Virus record (IMG/VR): IMGVR_UViG_3300023175_000005 | Coordinates: 186,001 to 250,000 of that record | DNA: 64,000 nt | Source of the DNA: a virus | Strand: one strand, 5' to 3' | Part shown: in pieces, positions 24,495 to 32,571 of the stretch | How the letters are laid out: each line of letters starts with the position of its first letter | Numbering within the stretch: position 1 is the stretch's first letter | Translations under genes and position numbers: made by a program | Notes under the pieces: model-generated | Seen by the model: only the letters and a program-made list of their open reading frames with translations | What the model was told of the DNA's origin: nothing | The model's database searches: none

Positions 24495-25545
24495 CTGCAA
24501 TATTCCTGTATAGTTCGGTTCCGTCAAAAAATTCTTTGTTAAGTTTAGTGCGCTGTTTTTCTAAACTTATAAGATAGTCATCGTAGTTTTCCATATAGTC
24601 AACAATCTTGGCAGCAATGTCTCCTCTATGTTTTCTATATGCACTATAATCTTCAGTCCATTGACTAGGATATTTAAATTCGGGCAATGCCATTTCTGAA
24701 TAACTTAATCTATCAGGTACCATAGGAATAGCATCTACTAGAGCGCCTTCGTACCAACTGATACCTAGTGTTTCTTGTAAGTTAGCACTAAACACAAGTT
24801 TTGCTTCTCCTAACAAGTTGTGATATTCATTTTTAGTAAGCGTTTGCTCTTGACATACAACAAATTCATATTCGGGTAGTTGTTGTTTTAAATCATGGAA
24901 TATATCAACTTGTTTTTCTGGAGCAATACGATGCGGGAAAAGAATTAGATCACGCTTCTCCATACCTTTGTATTGATCTAAACTGCTACGTAAATATTCC
25001 ATAGGCCAACCTACACGATGTGTTTTATCTATATCAACTTGATAATCTTCACCTAATGTATCTGCAAACATTTCAATATGAAAGTCAGTTGCAAAAAAGT
25101 TATCATCATAACATTCAAACATTGACATTTCAGCATGTCTTACCCAGGGCTTATCTCCAATCAACCTGCCAAGAAAGTCATGAGGGTCATAACTACCAGC
25201 ATGCCAAAGCCCGCCGATGCTAACATCAACGTCCAAGAGTTCTGCCATATAACGTAACTGAATAACAGTAGGGTTCCAAGCATCGGTATATAAGAAATAA
25301 TCTCCATTTTGAATTTGCCCTTTACAAAACATTTCGCCTATGATTTCTAGTTGTTTTGATTTGTAAACATTGGTTCCGCCAAAATTGAGAAATGCCCCAG
25401 GCGTTGTTGCCTGAGGCGTCTCGCCACCACTGATGACTTTTACATTTTCGTTTGTAGATCGTGATAGTTGCTTTGGAAGGTAATCTTTCCATTGCTTAGT
25501 GTAGCGTGTATCAACTGCTTCAATATCTACAATATAAATTGTCAT
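24487..25545 (-). CDS. GT-B glycosyltransferase
   Basis: 352 residues. The C-terminal half has LILFPHRIAPEKQVDIFHDL, the start of the GT1/GT4 nucleotide-sugar domain, and FSANLQETLGISWYEGALVDAIPMV, where the E-x7-E-type donor site and the E-x(3)-G region fall. The N-terminal half is a Rossmann-like acceptor domain. It could glycosylate DNA, virion or cell-surface sugar; the adjacent deazaguanine genes make a DNA target worth considering but not shown. Confidence 0.7.
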   Translation of the reverse strand: MTIYIVDIEAVDTRYTKQWKDYLPKQLSRSTNENVKVISGGETPQATTPGAFLNFGGTNVYKSKQLEIIGEMFCKGQIQNGDYFLYTDAWNPTVIQLRYMAELLDVDVSIGGLWHAGSYDPHDFLGRLIGDKPWVRHAEMSMFECYDDNFFATDFHIEMFADTLGEDYQVDIDKTHRVGWPMEYLRSSLDQYKGMEKRDLILFPHRIAPEKQVDIFHDLKQQLPEYEFVVCQEQTLTKNEYHNLLGEAKLVFSANLQETLGISWYEGALVDAIPMVPDRLSYSEMALPEFKYPSQWTEDYSAYRKHRGDIAAKIVDYMENYDDYLISLEKQRTKLNKEFFDGTELYRNIADG

Positions 25546-25757
25546 TAATGTCTCCGATTGTTAAAACTTCGACTTGCGTTACGTGACTTAGCACGTAAAT
25601 AATTTTGATATTTAATATAAGATTGCCAAATAGGCGCATCTTTTTTATACAAATCAGCCTCGTTAAAGACTTTACCTTCAAAGCGACAATAGTCGCGGAA
25701 CTTATCCAAATCATTAAACACTTTTGTATAAGCGTCACGATTGAACTTAATAGTCAT
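25545..25757 (-). CDS. small basic conserved phage protein
   Basis: 70 residues, Tyr/Lys/Arg/Asn-rich (DAYTKVFNDLDKFRDYCR, AKSRNASRSF). Stop overlaps the glycosyltransferase start. The basic charge hints at nucleic-acid contact; no family recognised. Confidence 0.55.
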   Translation of the reverse strand: MTIKFNRDAYTKVFNDLDKFRDYCRFEGKVFNEADLYKKDAPIWQSYIKYQNYLRAKSRNASRSFNNRRH

Positions 25758-25775
25758 TTACCTAATTCCTTTTTA

Positions 25776-26243
25776 CTATGGGTAAACAATTTGACAGCCA
25801 TTTTCGCCATCTTCGGCGACATCAATAACAACAAAGCGGCCGGGATACTTTGCGTTAATCTGTGTGTACAAGTCATCTGCGATCATTTCGCACGACTTGT
25901 GATTTAGTTCAATAACCTTGTCGTCATAAAGACTTTCTAGCCAACGCTTGAACTGAATAAATTCAATGTCACGATCATTATGTGTAACTTGAATTTGTAC
26001 CTTAAAATGAAAGATGTGTCTATGAGCCACACCTAAAAAACTTACGTCATCCCAGCCACCTGTTGCTAGTGCTGGATCGTCTTTTGCCGCAGGATAAAGA
26101 TGGATACCTTCTTTACGGAATGTTACCCAAATACTACGTTTTGCATTTTCTAATCTGTGTGAAATACTCAATTTTTTATCTTCCTGTCGCATTTTCCAAA
26201 GCATCCAATCATAATAACGCTTAGGTTCTTTGTCTCTACTCAT
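25776..26243 (-). CDS. QueD / 6-pyruvoyltetrahydropterin synthase-like protein
   Basis: 155 residues. QueD turns dihydroneopterin triphosphate into 6-carboxytetrahydropterin. AHRHIFHFKVQIQVTHNDRD has the zinc-type H-x-H pair in a T-fold strand, IEFIQFKRWLESLY corresponds to the 'DF-x-x-L' helix, ELNHKSCEMIADDLY to the segment with the late His/Cys, and VAEDGENG to the end. Overall similarity is weak, and a long N-terminal extension of about 50 residues precedes the core. The presence of FolE and QueE nearby supports the assignment. Confidence 0.55.
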   Translation of the reverse strand: MSRDKEPKRYYDWMLWKMRQEDKKLSISHRLENAKRSIWVTFRKEGIHLYPAAKDDPALATGGWDDVSFLGVAHRHIFHFKVQIQVTHNDRDIEFIQFKRWLESLYDDKVIELNHKSCEMIADDLYTQINAKYPGRFVVIDVAEDGENGCQIVYP

Positions 26244-26790
26244 TTACTATAGTACCATTTTCAATACTTGTCAACTCGATAATTTCATCAGATCCATAAT
26301 TAGACCAGTCAGTAAATTTTTTCCTATCCATTAAGTCGTGTAAACTATGACACCAAACACCTGGATTAGTTGCCTTAAAATCTTTATCATCAATTTTCAA
26401 CATAGTGTTATAATTCCATAGTTTGATATATGGAATAGGAACTCTTAGTTGCGGAATAAAATTTTCGTATTCTGTTAAACCACTTTCTAGAAATGCTTCT
26501 GCAAGTGCAATAGGAATATCTAAACTGCAATAATAGTCTTCATTTAGACAATCCTTGATCATTGATTCCCACCATTCCCAGTCTTCATCTGTATCAGGAT
26601 TAAAACTATGATTAGCACCAAAAAACAAATGCTTAATTTTATTCAAATTAGCAATGCCCTTGATTTCTTCTAAAGGCTGTTTGCCTGTAATAAACAAAGT
26701 TTTTAAACCAAATGCAGGTGTACGTTCTACTTCGTTACCAATGAAGTAAACAGCATCATCTGCTGAACCTGTAGCATAATCTCTATTCAT
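26236..26790 (-). CDS. conserved phage protein, unknown function
   Basis: 184 residues from the ATG at 26790 (MNRDYATGSADDAVYFIGNE), which overlaps the upstream stop; an in-frame ATG 18 bases earlier is less likely. It has aromatic, acidic segments (DEDWEWWESMIKDCLNEDYYCSLD) and a KLWNYNTMLKIDDKDF stretch. It lies between QueD-like and SH3-like genes, in the deazaguanine block. No catalytic motif recognised. Confidence 0.6.
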   Translation of the reverse strand: MNRDYATGSADDAVYFIGNEVERTPAFGLKTLFITGKQPLEEIKGIANLNKIKHLFFGANHSFNPDTDEDWEWWESMIKDCLNEDYYCSLDIPIALAEAFLESGLTEYENFIPQLRVPIPYIKLWNYNTMLKIDDKDFKATNPGVWCHSLHDLMDRKKFTDWSNYGSDEIIELTSIENGTIVNE

Positions 26791-27104
26791 TAATATTGAG
26801 CCTCCCATTCGTTGCCGCCGTTACCATATTGAAGAACTTCTACTTTTTTAACACGATCATATCTAAAACTTCTAAAACCGTTTGATTCAATAGCCCATAC
26901 AACAACATTTTTTTCATGTTTTTGTGTTGTATCTTTCTTTGGGTCTGGAAAGAAAGACGGCATAAGAGTACAAGGCATCACTCTTTCAGTGCCGTCTAAT
27001 TTGTTAAAAGTTACTTCAACTACTTCTTTTTCTAATAGCGCAACTAATTCATCTTTTGTAGGAATACCCTTTAGGGCTGCTACTGTTTCTTCAACTTTTG
27101 CCAT
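26790..27104 (-). CDS. SH3-type beta-barrel phage protein
   Basis: 104 residues from the ATG at 27104; the upstream in-frame extension overlaps the small gene and is less likely. EVVEVTFNKLDGTERVMPCTLMPSF is typical of the small SH3-fold proteins of T4-like phages ('V-x-F-x-K-x-D-G-x-x-R'). NVVVWAIESNGFRSFRYDRVKKVEVL completes it. Biochemical role unknown. Confidence 0.6.
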   Translation of the reverse strand: MAKVEETVAALKGIPTKDELVALLEKEVVEVTFNKLDGTERVMPCTLMPSFFPDPKKDTTQKHEKNVVVWAIESNGFRSFRYDRVKKVEVLQYGNGGNEWEAQY

Positions 27105-27228
27105 TTTTAACCTTATACATCTCGTTCCAAATGTCCCAACGTTTTTTATTGTACTCATTTATTTGTTCATTAGTATAATTGTTTTTATGCATACTGTCAA
27201 TGATTTTTTCAATTTCTTCTAAAGCCAT
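27091..27228 (-). CDS. 45-residue protein
   Basis: ATG at 27228 to TGA at 27091. A Lys/Glu/Asn-rich helical peptide (ALEEIEKIIDSMHKNNYT, EYNKKRWDIWNEMYK). It fills the gap between the SH3-like and DUF465-like genes and overlaps the SH3 gene start by 14 bases. Unknown function. Confidence 0.5.
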   Translation of the reverse strand: MALEEIEKIIDSMHKNNYTNEQINEYNKKRWDIWNEMYKVKNGKS

Positions 27229-27244
27229 TTCTAATGCTTCTAAT

Positions 27245-27433
27245 CTAAGTTCTTTTTCCGAGCGCAATGATATTCTCCAGTCTGTGTATTTCGTCTTTAT
27301 ACCAAAGTTTTTTTGTTTTTAATTTCCTAATTGCGTCATCTACAATGTATGATTTTTCAAGTTCAATAATTTCTTCATCTAGTTTTCTGTGCTTTCTTTT
27401 CAGTTCGACTAAATGTTCTTCATGTCCCATCAT
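27245..27433 (-). CDS. DUF465/YdcH-like coiled-coil protein
   Basis: 62 residues. HRKLDEEIIELEKSYIVDDA and LKTKKLWYKDEIHRLENII match the H-x-L-D-E-x-I and LK-x-x-K-L-x-L-K-D-E-I pattern of DUF465 (YdcH), a small helical hairpin family of unknown role. ATG-coupled to the DpdA-like gene. Confidence 0.55.
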   Translation of the reverse strand: MMGHEEHLVELKRKHRKLDEEIIELEKSYIVDDAIRKLKTKKLWYKDEIHRLENIIALGKRT

Positions 27434-28890
27434 TACAATTCCTCGAATAGATTGTTAAATTGCGTTTGAGCATTTACAATACGCTTGCCTGTATTGCCTC
27501 TAGTACCTATAATACTATCCCAGTATCTAGAAAATTCTAAAATGACAGCCTCGGCTTTTTGTCTGTCATCAGTTTCAAAAATTGCATCAACAACATCTCT
27601 AAACGCAATTCTATCAAATTTTTCTTGTATCAACATATTAGGAATAATACCTGCGTCATATTGACGGTTTGCTTCTTGTACAGCATTAATGTGCATCCAT
27701 ACATTGTGACCCATCATAATTGCATACGAGAAACTATCCCATGAAGTTTTTCCTTCTTTACCGATCTTATTTAGATCGCCCGGACCGTATATACAAATTT
27801 CTTTTGCTTGTAGTCCTGTTGTTATAGGCGAATCTAAGAAACTAGGATGTTTTCCTTCTCTAACAAAAGCTTGTCCAAAAGCAGTTGTATCATTTGCAAG
27901 TGCTTTGTCGTCGATACTAGGTACCATTCTATATACCCACTTGCTTCTATCTTCTGTTTCTAGTTCACAGTAAATCTGTCCATTAGCAGTTGCAAGGAAA
28001 GGCGAAGCACAATCAAATGTAATAGTAAAGTTTTCGTTATGATATTTGCGCACTGCTCTTTGAATGTCAGTGAGCAGTGTAGCCCACTCTAGTTTTGAAG
28101 TTCCTAAGAAGTGCATGAAATCATGTTTGCCTTTTTCAAGCAATCCGTCAAAACGTAACGCAACAACACGTTTAAGTGCTAGGTGTACATCGCACATATT
28201 TTGTCCACCCATTGACCATCCGTTGAAATGATCTTCATATTTTTTAGGATCACAGTAGTCTTTCATTTGATCGTACCAGTCATCTGCGTCTGCATGATTC
28301 TCGCCTTGTAGTACGTTCAAAAACTTACAAGCACCTGTACGATGCTTCATCCAGTAGTCATTATTAATACGTGTTGCTTTAACTGCTTCTTGGTAAGTTG
28401 AAATGCCAGTTGCTTTTGCACCTGCAGGCGAACGTGCAACCCATGCCGGAATATCAAGGATCATACCGTAGTCCATATAAGCATCCATCCAACGCAGTAC
28501 GCCATCACGTTTCTTTTGTGCCTTTGGACAGTTTGGATCTTTCCAGTCACCTTCCCAAACACCCTTACCAATCTGGAAGCCACCTGAGTCGCCAAGTAGC
28601 CAAGTGTTTGCTCTGTCTCTGTTACGCACCATATCTTCCTTAGGTGCATGTTTTGTAGTATCTAAGTCAGCATGTCCTGCTGAGTATAATGTCCACTTAT
28701 ATTGAAACTGTCCTTGATCTTTATTTAGATAGTTAAGACTTTCAACACCATTATTTAAATTACTAGGTATTCTAGCAGGGTCGACATAGTTTTCAAAACG
28801 CTGTTTGCCTACGTAAGTAGCATAAAAGCCACTCAACGCGGGCAGAAAAACAGCATAGTCATTTTGTGTTGCAGTTAAATTTGTATTCAT
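27433..28890 (-). CDS. DpdA-like DNA 7-deazaguanine transglycosylase (TGT family)
   Basis: 485 residues. LLGDSGGFQIGKGVW (about residues 97-111) is the D-S-G-G-F-Q signature of tRNA-guanine transglycosylases and DpdA, with the catalytic aspartate. FNGWSMGGQN is the GG-loop, and LDIPAW and FDCASPF fall where the second acidic residues of the site lie. DpdA enzymes swap guanine in DNA for a 7-deazaguanine and protect phages from restriction. The whole precursor pathway (FolE, QueD-like, QueE, QueC-like) is in the window, so DNA is the likely target. Confidence 0.75.
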   Translation of the reverse strand: MNTNLTATQNDYAVFLPALSGFYATYVGKQRFENYVDPARIPSNLNNGVESLNYLNKDQGQFQYKWTLYSAGHADLDTTKHAPKEDMVRNRDRANTWLLGDSGGFQIGKGVWEGDWKDPNCPKAQKKRDGVLRWMDAYMDYGMILDIPAWVARSPAGAKATGISTYQEAVKATRINNDYWMKHRTGACKFLNVLQGENHADADDWYDQMKDYCDPKKYEDHFNGWSMGGQNMCDVHLALKRVVALRFDGLLEKGKHDFMHFLGTSKLEWATLLTDIQRAVRKYHNENFTITFDCASPFLATANGQIYCELETEDRSKWVYRMVPSIDDKALANDTTAFGQAFVREGKHPSFLDSPITTGLQAKEICIYGPGDLNKIGKEGKTSWDSFSYAIMMGHNVWMHINAVQEANRQYDAGIIPNMLIQEKFDRIAFRDVVDAIFETDDRQKAEAVILEFSRYWDSIIGTRGNTGKRIVNAQTQFNNLFEEL

Positions 28891-29618
28891 TATTTACTTT
28901 GTGCTGGCAGGATATAGTCATACTTGGCCATACCACTGTCTACTGTAATCATCATAGCACCTTGATCTGTGATGCTAATTTTCTTATCGCCATCTAGCCC
29001 TAAAATAGAAATAGTTTGCGCAACTGGCCATGCCCAAGTATGTTGTAAGTTTCCGCCAACATCATGTTGGAATGTAAACTTACCCGCATGTGTATTCAAG
29101 TCACCAAAGTAAAAATTAAGATTTCCATCTTCTGTCTTAACTTGGAATACAGGTTCTTCTGAATGAGCACCGGCCATTAGTTTCATACGTGCAATTGCTG
29201 CAACACTTGGTTGAAATTCTACATCCCATGTGCTACCTTTAAATTTTACACTTTTTAGTTTTTCTTCAATAATCGCTTTGTTCATAAAGCGATAATCATT
29301 TTGGAAGTCTCCACCTTCATTTTCAAAATGAATGTGTGTTGGAATAGTTTCACCATTCCGATCTTCTTGCACTACGTCAATTTTTGCTTTATCTTGATAT
29401 TCTGGGTTCTTCAAATGATATGCAAGTTTGTTAAGATCTGGCATACCAAATGTACCTACAAATTCTGACACTGGCGAATGTGTTGTAGCACTAAGTACAA
29501 CACTTCTATCTTCCGCCATACTTTCAATACTTGTCTCTTGTTCTGCTACAACTTTTAATGTTGTAATAAAGCCGAGACTATGTGTGTGCGACACAACATC
29601 TTGTAAGATATCTTTCAT
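28890..29618 (-). CDS. gp45: T4-type sliding clamp
   Basis: 242 residues, close to T4 gp45 (228). The FGMPDLNKLAYHLKNPEY segment and the C-terminal VDSGMAKYDYILPAQSK (strand-rich end of the clamp) match sliding clamps of marine T4-like phages. Clamps form a trimeric ring, loaded by gp44/62, that tethers gp43. Its ATG overlaps the DpdA stop side of the block and it has a perfect-consensus promoter. No gp62 gene is seen in the window. Confidence 0.75.
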   Translation of the reverse strand: MKDILQDVVSHTHSLGFITTLKVVAEQETSIESMAEDRSVVLSATTHSPVSEFVGTFGMPDLNKLAYHLKNPEYQDKAKIDVVQEDRNGETIPTHIHFENEGGDFQNDYRFMNKAIIEEKLKSVKFKGSTWDVEFQPSVAAIARMKLMAGAHSEEPVFQVKTEDGNLNFYFGDLNTHAGKFTFQHDVGGNLQHTWAWPVAQTISILGLDGDKKISITDQGAMMITVDSGMAKYDYILPAQSK

Positions 29619-30391
29619 ACTGTTTCTCCATTGTTAAGTTCTATTATATTGCCTAGTGTGTTGTTTGTCAATAGTTTTTCTATCGAGTATTTAGGTTTAA
29701 AGCCTAATGTTTTAATTTTTTCCATATTTGCACAAGTCCATTGTCTTTCATTTGGGGTATTTAGACGGATGGGCAAATCTTCTGCAAAGTCACGGACACG
29801 AAAAGGATGTCCTGTACCTATATCAATTTCTCCTTTATACTTGCTATTCATGCACAATTCTATTGCATCACATACATCTTCAATATGTATAAAATCTCTA
29901 TAATGATTTGTAACATATTCAAGTTCTCCGTCTAGATACTTTTGCATAAACATTCCTTTGCGTGGAATATCTGAATACACTGTATGAAATCTCATGCATA
30001 GTGTATTTGAATAACATGATGCTGCTTCTTCTACAATATATTTGCTGGCTGCATATGGATTTAGATGTGGTTCATATGCTGAACTAGAACTTGCAATCAA
30101 CATACGTGTATCTGGATAGCGTTCTAAAAGTCTTTTGGTAACTTCTACATTATTTTGCCAATAGCCTGCAGGATCATTCATTGATTCACGAACACCACTT
30201 TTTCCTGCTAGGTGTATAATTAAATCAAATTCTTCTTTCAATTCACAAGTTGTCAGATCTTGACTGTTGTTAAGTTTGTCTCTATCCCAACCGTCCTTAA
30301 GATCAAACCCTACAACACTATGTTTTTTTGTAAGTCTTTTTAGTAAATGACTTCCAATAAAGCCTCTATGGCCTGTTAACATAACTTTCAT
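29615..30391 (-). CDS. NAD-dependent epimerase/dehydratase
   Basis: 258 residues of the extended SDR family. MLTGHRGFIGSHLLKRL is the Rossmann dinucleotide motif (G-x-x-G-x-x-G), LIASSSSAYEP the catalytic serine strand, and YAASKYIVEEAA the Y-x-x-x-K active site. These enzymes convert nucleotide sugars. It adjoins a phosphomannomutase and a cytidylyltransferase-like gene. A sigma70 promoter for the sliding clamp lies in its last codons. Confidence 0.85.
   Translation of the reverse strand: MKVMLTGHRGFIGSHLLKRLTKKHSVVGFDLKDGWDRDKLNNSQDLTTCELKEEFDLIIHLAGKSGVRESMNDPAGYWQNNVEVTKRLLERYPDTRMLIASSSSAYEPHLNPYAASKYIVEEAASCYSNTLCMRFHTVYSDIPRKGMFMQKYLDGELEYVTNHYRDFIHIEDVCDAIELCMNSKYKGEIDIGTGHPFRVRDFAEDLPIRLNTPNERQWTCANMEKIKTLGFKPKYSIEKLLTNNTLGNIIELNNGETV
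29643..29671 (-). promoter_or_regulatory. perfect-consensus sigma70 promoter for sliding clamp
   Basis: TTGACA (29671-29666), a 17-base spacer and TATAAT (29648-29643) on the minus strand, inside the epimerase coding end. The sliding clamp starts 25 bases beyond, after an AATGGAGAAACAGT ribosome site. Confidence 0.85.
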
Positions 30392-31082
30392 TTAAGATCT
30401 CCATTGTATCCTTCCAGTCTTTGACATGATAGGATTTACCATTGCCTCTTTTGGCAATTGCAGTTGATAATGGTTCGTCATTACCACCAGGTTCTTGTTT
30501 ATCGCCAAAAAAGATTAGTTTGTCATGGTCGTTAAAATCATTAATAATTTGTGATTTGTCACAACCTGTAGGATAGATATCAATACCTGTTTCTCCTCCT
30601 ACTTTTGCTGTAATGTTTTCAAATTCTGTGTTAATTTGATAAGCAATACTTTCACGTTCTCTACTTTCGAGATCGTGTTTAATATATAATTTACGTTCGC
30701 CTAGTGTGCAATTACGCCCTACAATTGAAAAGTTTACACAACCTGGACGTACTTCGATATGGTTTCCTGTGCGTAAAGGAAAATTACTTGCTTGTAGCCA
30801 TCCATTCATTAAATCCATAAGTTCTTTTGGTGCCGTCCAGTCGTTAGTTTTTACATTTACACCGTGACTCCAAACATCATTACCAGAACAATTATAAACA
30901 ACTTTTGCTGTGTTAAACAAAACATTTCCAATTTGTTCAACTGTTTTATCTTTGTCACTACCGGTAATCAGATAAACATCGTTAGTTGTTACAAAATCAA
31001 AAAAGAATTTGTTAAACTCAGGATCAATAGTTTGTCTACTAGGAGTTAGTGTTCCGTCGACATCAAAAATAAACTTATTCAT
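30366..31082 (-). CDS. eukaryotic-type phosphomannomutase (HAD fold)
   Basis: 238 residues. FDVDGTLTPSR is the HAD nucleophile motif with the second Asp as acid. EVRPGCVNFSIVGRNC is the substrate-recognition stretch and DIYPTGCDKSQ with FFGDKQEPGGND the metal site, in the order found in eukaryotic PMM rather than bacterial ManB/AlgC. Bacteria usually lack this form, so it was probably acquired. It interconverts mannose-6-P and mannose-1-P for GDP-mannose, or acts on another phosphosugar. Overlaps the epimerase by 26 bases. Confidence 0.85.
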   Translation of the reverse strand: MNKFIFDVDGTLTPSRQTIDPEFNKFFFDFVTTNDVYLITGSDKDKTVEQIGNVLFNTAKVVYNCSGNDVWSHGVNVKTNDWTAPKELMDLMNGWLQASNFPLRTGNHIEVRPGCVNFSIVGRNCTLGERKLYIKHDLESRERESIAYQINTEFENITAKVGGETGIDIYPTGCDKSQIINDFNDHDKLIFFGDKQEPGGNDEPLSTAIAKRGNGKSYHVKDWKDTMEILNESYVNRP

Positions 31083-31236
31083 TTATGCATACCGCCTTTT
31101 CTCCTTCTGTAAACAATGCTTCAAGAACTGCTGCATTTATACTGCATTGCTGCTGTGTATTATACTCGTTAAATTTTGTAACTTTATATTCATCAATATC
31201 TACAAGTGAACTAATTATCAATAGTGTCCACATCAT
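31075..31236 (-). CDS. 53-residue protein with hydrophobic N-terminus
   Basis: ATG at 31236 (MMWTLLIISSLVDIDEYK), stop at 31075 inside the phosphomannomutase start. The hydrophobic first 12 residues suggest a short membrane or secretion segment, followed by a YNTQQQCSINAAVLEALF and AVCINE segment with two Cys that could pair if exported. Fills an otherwise gene-free stretch. Confidence 0.5.
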   Translation of the reverse strand: MMWTLLIISSLVDIDEYKVTKFNEYNTQQQCSINAAVLEALFTEGEKAVCINE

Positions 31237-31366
31237 CTTTTTCCTCTCTTATTATAAAGTGTACTTTTACAATACCTTTCTTTTCTTTTTTGATATAAAA
31301 TTCTAACCCATTCTCTATAAAAATTTTTCTAAGTTCATTAAGTGTTGGATCGGTATCTCGTATCAT
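31211..31366 (-). CDS. 51-residue charged protein, unknown function
   Basis: ATG at 31366 with an AAGG-like site 9 bases upstream; stop at 31211 overlapping the next start. Lys/Glu-rich with LNELRKIFIENGLEFYIKKE and a valine-rich strand. No function recognised. Confidence 0.5.
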   Translation of the reverse strand: MIRDTDPTLNELRKIFIENGLEFYIKKEKKGIVKVHFIIREEKDDVDTIDN

Positions 31367-31378
31367 CCTTGTTGCGCC

Positions 31379-31798
31379 TTATGCATTTGATTCCCTTTCG
31401 CATACTCGTTTTCTTAAATCGCTGCTTGAGAAGCGGTGATCTCTTTTGTTGAAATGTAGCTGGATACCCCGCTTCTTGCAAATATCCTTGCCAGTAAAAT
31501 CCTTTTCACGATACTCTTCACCTAGTATTCTAACATCAATATGATACATTGTCAAGATATCTTCTAGGTCCTGTTCAGTTGCATAAGGAATTATTTCATC
31601 TACATAACTCACTCCTTTGAGTTGTGTATAACGTTCCACTATAGTTTGTACAGGTGGATTCTTCTCTGGCCTATCTACACTGGGATCCATTTGCAATCCG
31701 CATATAAGATAGTCACATTGTTCTTTTGCTTCACGTAGCATTTGTACATGTCCTGCATGTAACAAATCAAATGTTGAACAAGTAAATCCTACTTTCAT
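31379..31798 (-). CDS. TagD-like cytidylyltransferase family protein
   Basis: 139 residues from the ATG at 31798, which overlaps the upstream stop (ATGA). GFTCSTFDLLHAGHVQML has the HxGH nucleotidyltransferase site. The layout matches glycerol-3-phosphate cytidylyltransferase (TagD)-like enzymes, which make CDP-linked precursors from CTP, with the late signature RFSSSDLRKR. It lies near the epimerase and phosphomannomutase, suggesting polysaccharide or lipid-linked sugar synthesis. Confidence 0.75.
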   Translation of the reverse strand: MKVGFTCSTFDLLHAGHVQMLREAKEQCDYLICGLQMDPSVDRPEKNPPVQTIVERYTQLKGVSYVDEIIPYATEQDLEDILTMYHIDVRILGEEYREKDFTGKDICKKRGIQLHFNKRDHRFSSSDLRKRVCERESNA

Positions 31799-32064
31799 TC
31801 GTACCAATGCCTCCTTTTTCTATTAAAACCCATTTCTTCATCATACTTTTTTATTGCATGATTTATTATTGTCCATTTTACCCAACTTTCCCAACAGTGA
31901 TCATTATTTCTAAATATTATATTAATAATATACACTAGATTTATTTTATTGTCACGTTTTCTTTGCCAGTTCCTTGCACTAAATGTTTGGTTAATTCTGC
32001 CTCCAAGTATAACATTTATAAAAATACTAAATGCTATAGAAAGTCTTTTAAGATACTTCTTCAT
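31795..32064 (-). CDS. conserved phage membrane-anchored protein
   Basis: 89 residues with a single hydrophobic N-terminal segment (about residues 8-20, LSIAFSIFINVIL), then a basic GGRINQTFSARNWQRKR stretch and an aromatic WESWVKWTII segment. No known catalytic motif. Coupled to the cytidylyltransferase by ATGA. Confidence 0.5.
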   Translation of the reverse strand: MKKYLKRLSIAFSIFINVILGGRINQTFSARNWQRKRDNKINLVYIINIIFRNNDHCWESWVKWTIINHAIKKYDEEMGFNRKRRHWYE

Positions 32065-32299
32065 TGCTCCCTAAAAGTTTATCGTCATTATTTGCTAACA
32101 TGTTATCTTTAATATCATAAATCTGTTCATGTTTAATCATAGTTATTATAGTATTAGTTAGGTCGACTTCTCTACGCAAGTATCCAATCTTAGTTTGTAA
32201 TTTTTGTAGTTCTTCCAAATAATACTCTAATTCTTTTTCTTTGCGTAACTTTTGTTCTATAAAGTCTGTGATAAGAATAAGTTTTTGTTCTTCACTCAT
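32048..32299 (-). CDS. coiled-coil small protein, unknown function
   Basis: 83 residues, helical with Leu/Lys/Glu heptad character (QKLILITDFIEQKLRKEKEL, LQKLQTKIGYLRREVD). Overlaps both neighbours by a few bases. Confidence 0.55.
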   Translation of the reverse strand: MSEEQKLILITDFIEQKLRKEKELEYYLEELQKLQTKIGYLRREVDLTNTIITMIKHEQIYDIKDNMLANNDDKLLGSNEEVS

Positions 32300-32570
32300 T
32301 TAATAAAGTACTCCATTTTTTTAATTTTTCACGTTTTTTGTTGGAACGTTCAGCAACTTCAACATGAGTAACAATTCCATGATCAATCATAAGTTCGATC
32401 ATACACTGCACATCGCCAATTTCTTCCATCAATTTAACACGCTGATCTTCTTCAATTAATTTAGTTGTAGCGTATTTCCGCATAATCTTACTACAACGTT
32501 GTGTAAGTTCTCCACATTCTTCCATAGTAATTGTCATTAGTTGTTGTAATTTGTTAATAGGACTTTCCAT
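32292..32570 (-). CDS. MazG-like NTP pyrophosphohydrolase-type protein
   Basis: 92 residues from the ATG at 32570, chosen for a GGAG ribosome site and the adjacent polymerase stop. TITMEECGELTQRCSK supplies the E-E-x-x-E of MazG-like enzymes, and LMEEIGDVQCMIELMID the E-x-x-D metal site. These helical enzymes hydrolyse (d)NTPs; phage versions are thought to tune nucleotide pools or alarmone levels. A second MazG-like gene is at 63506-63865. Confidence 0.7.
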   Translation of the reverse strand: MESPINKLQQLMTITMEECGELTQRCSKIMRKYATTKLIEEDQRVKLMEEIGDVQCMIELMIDHGIVTHVEVAERSNKKREKLKKWSTLLNE

Positions 32571-32571
32571 A

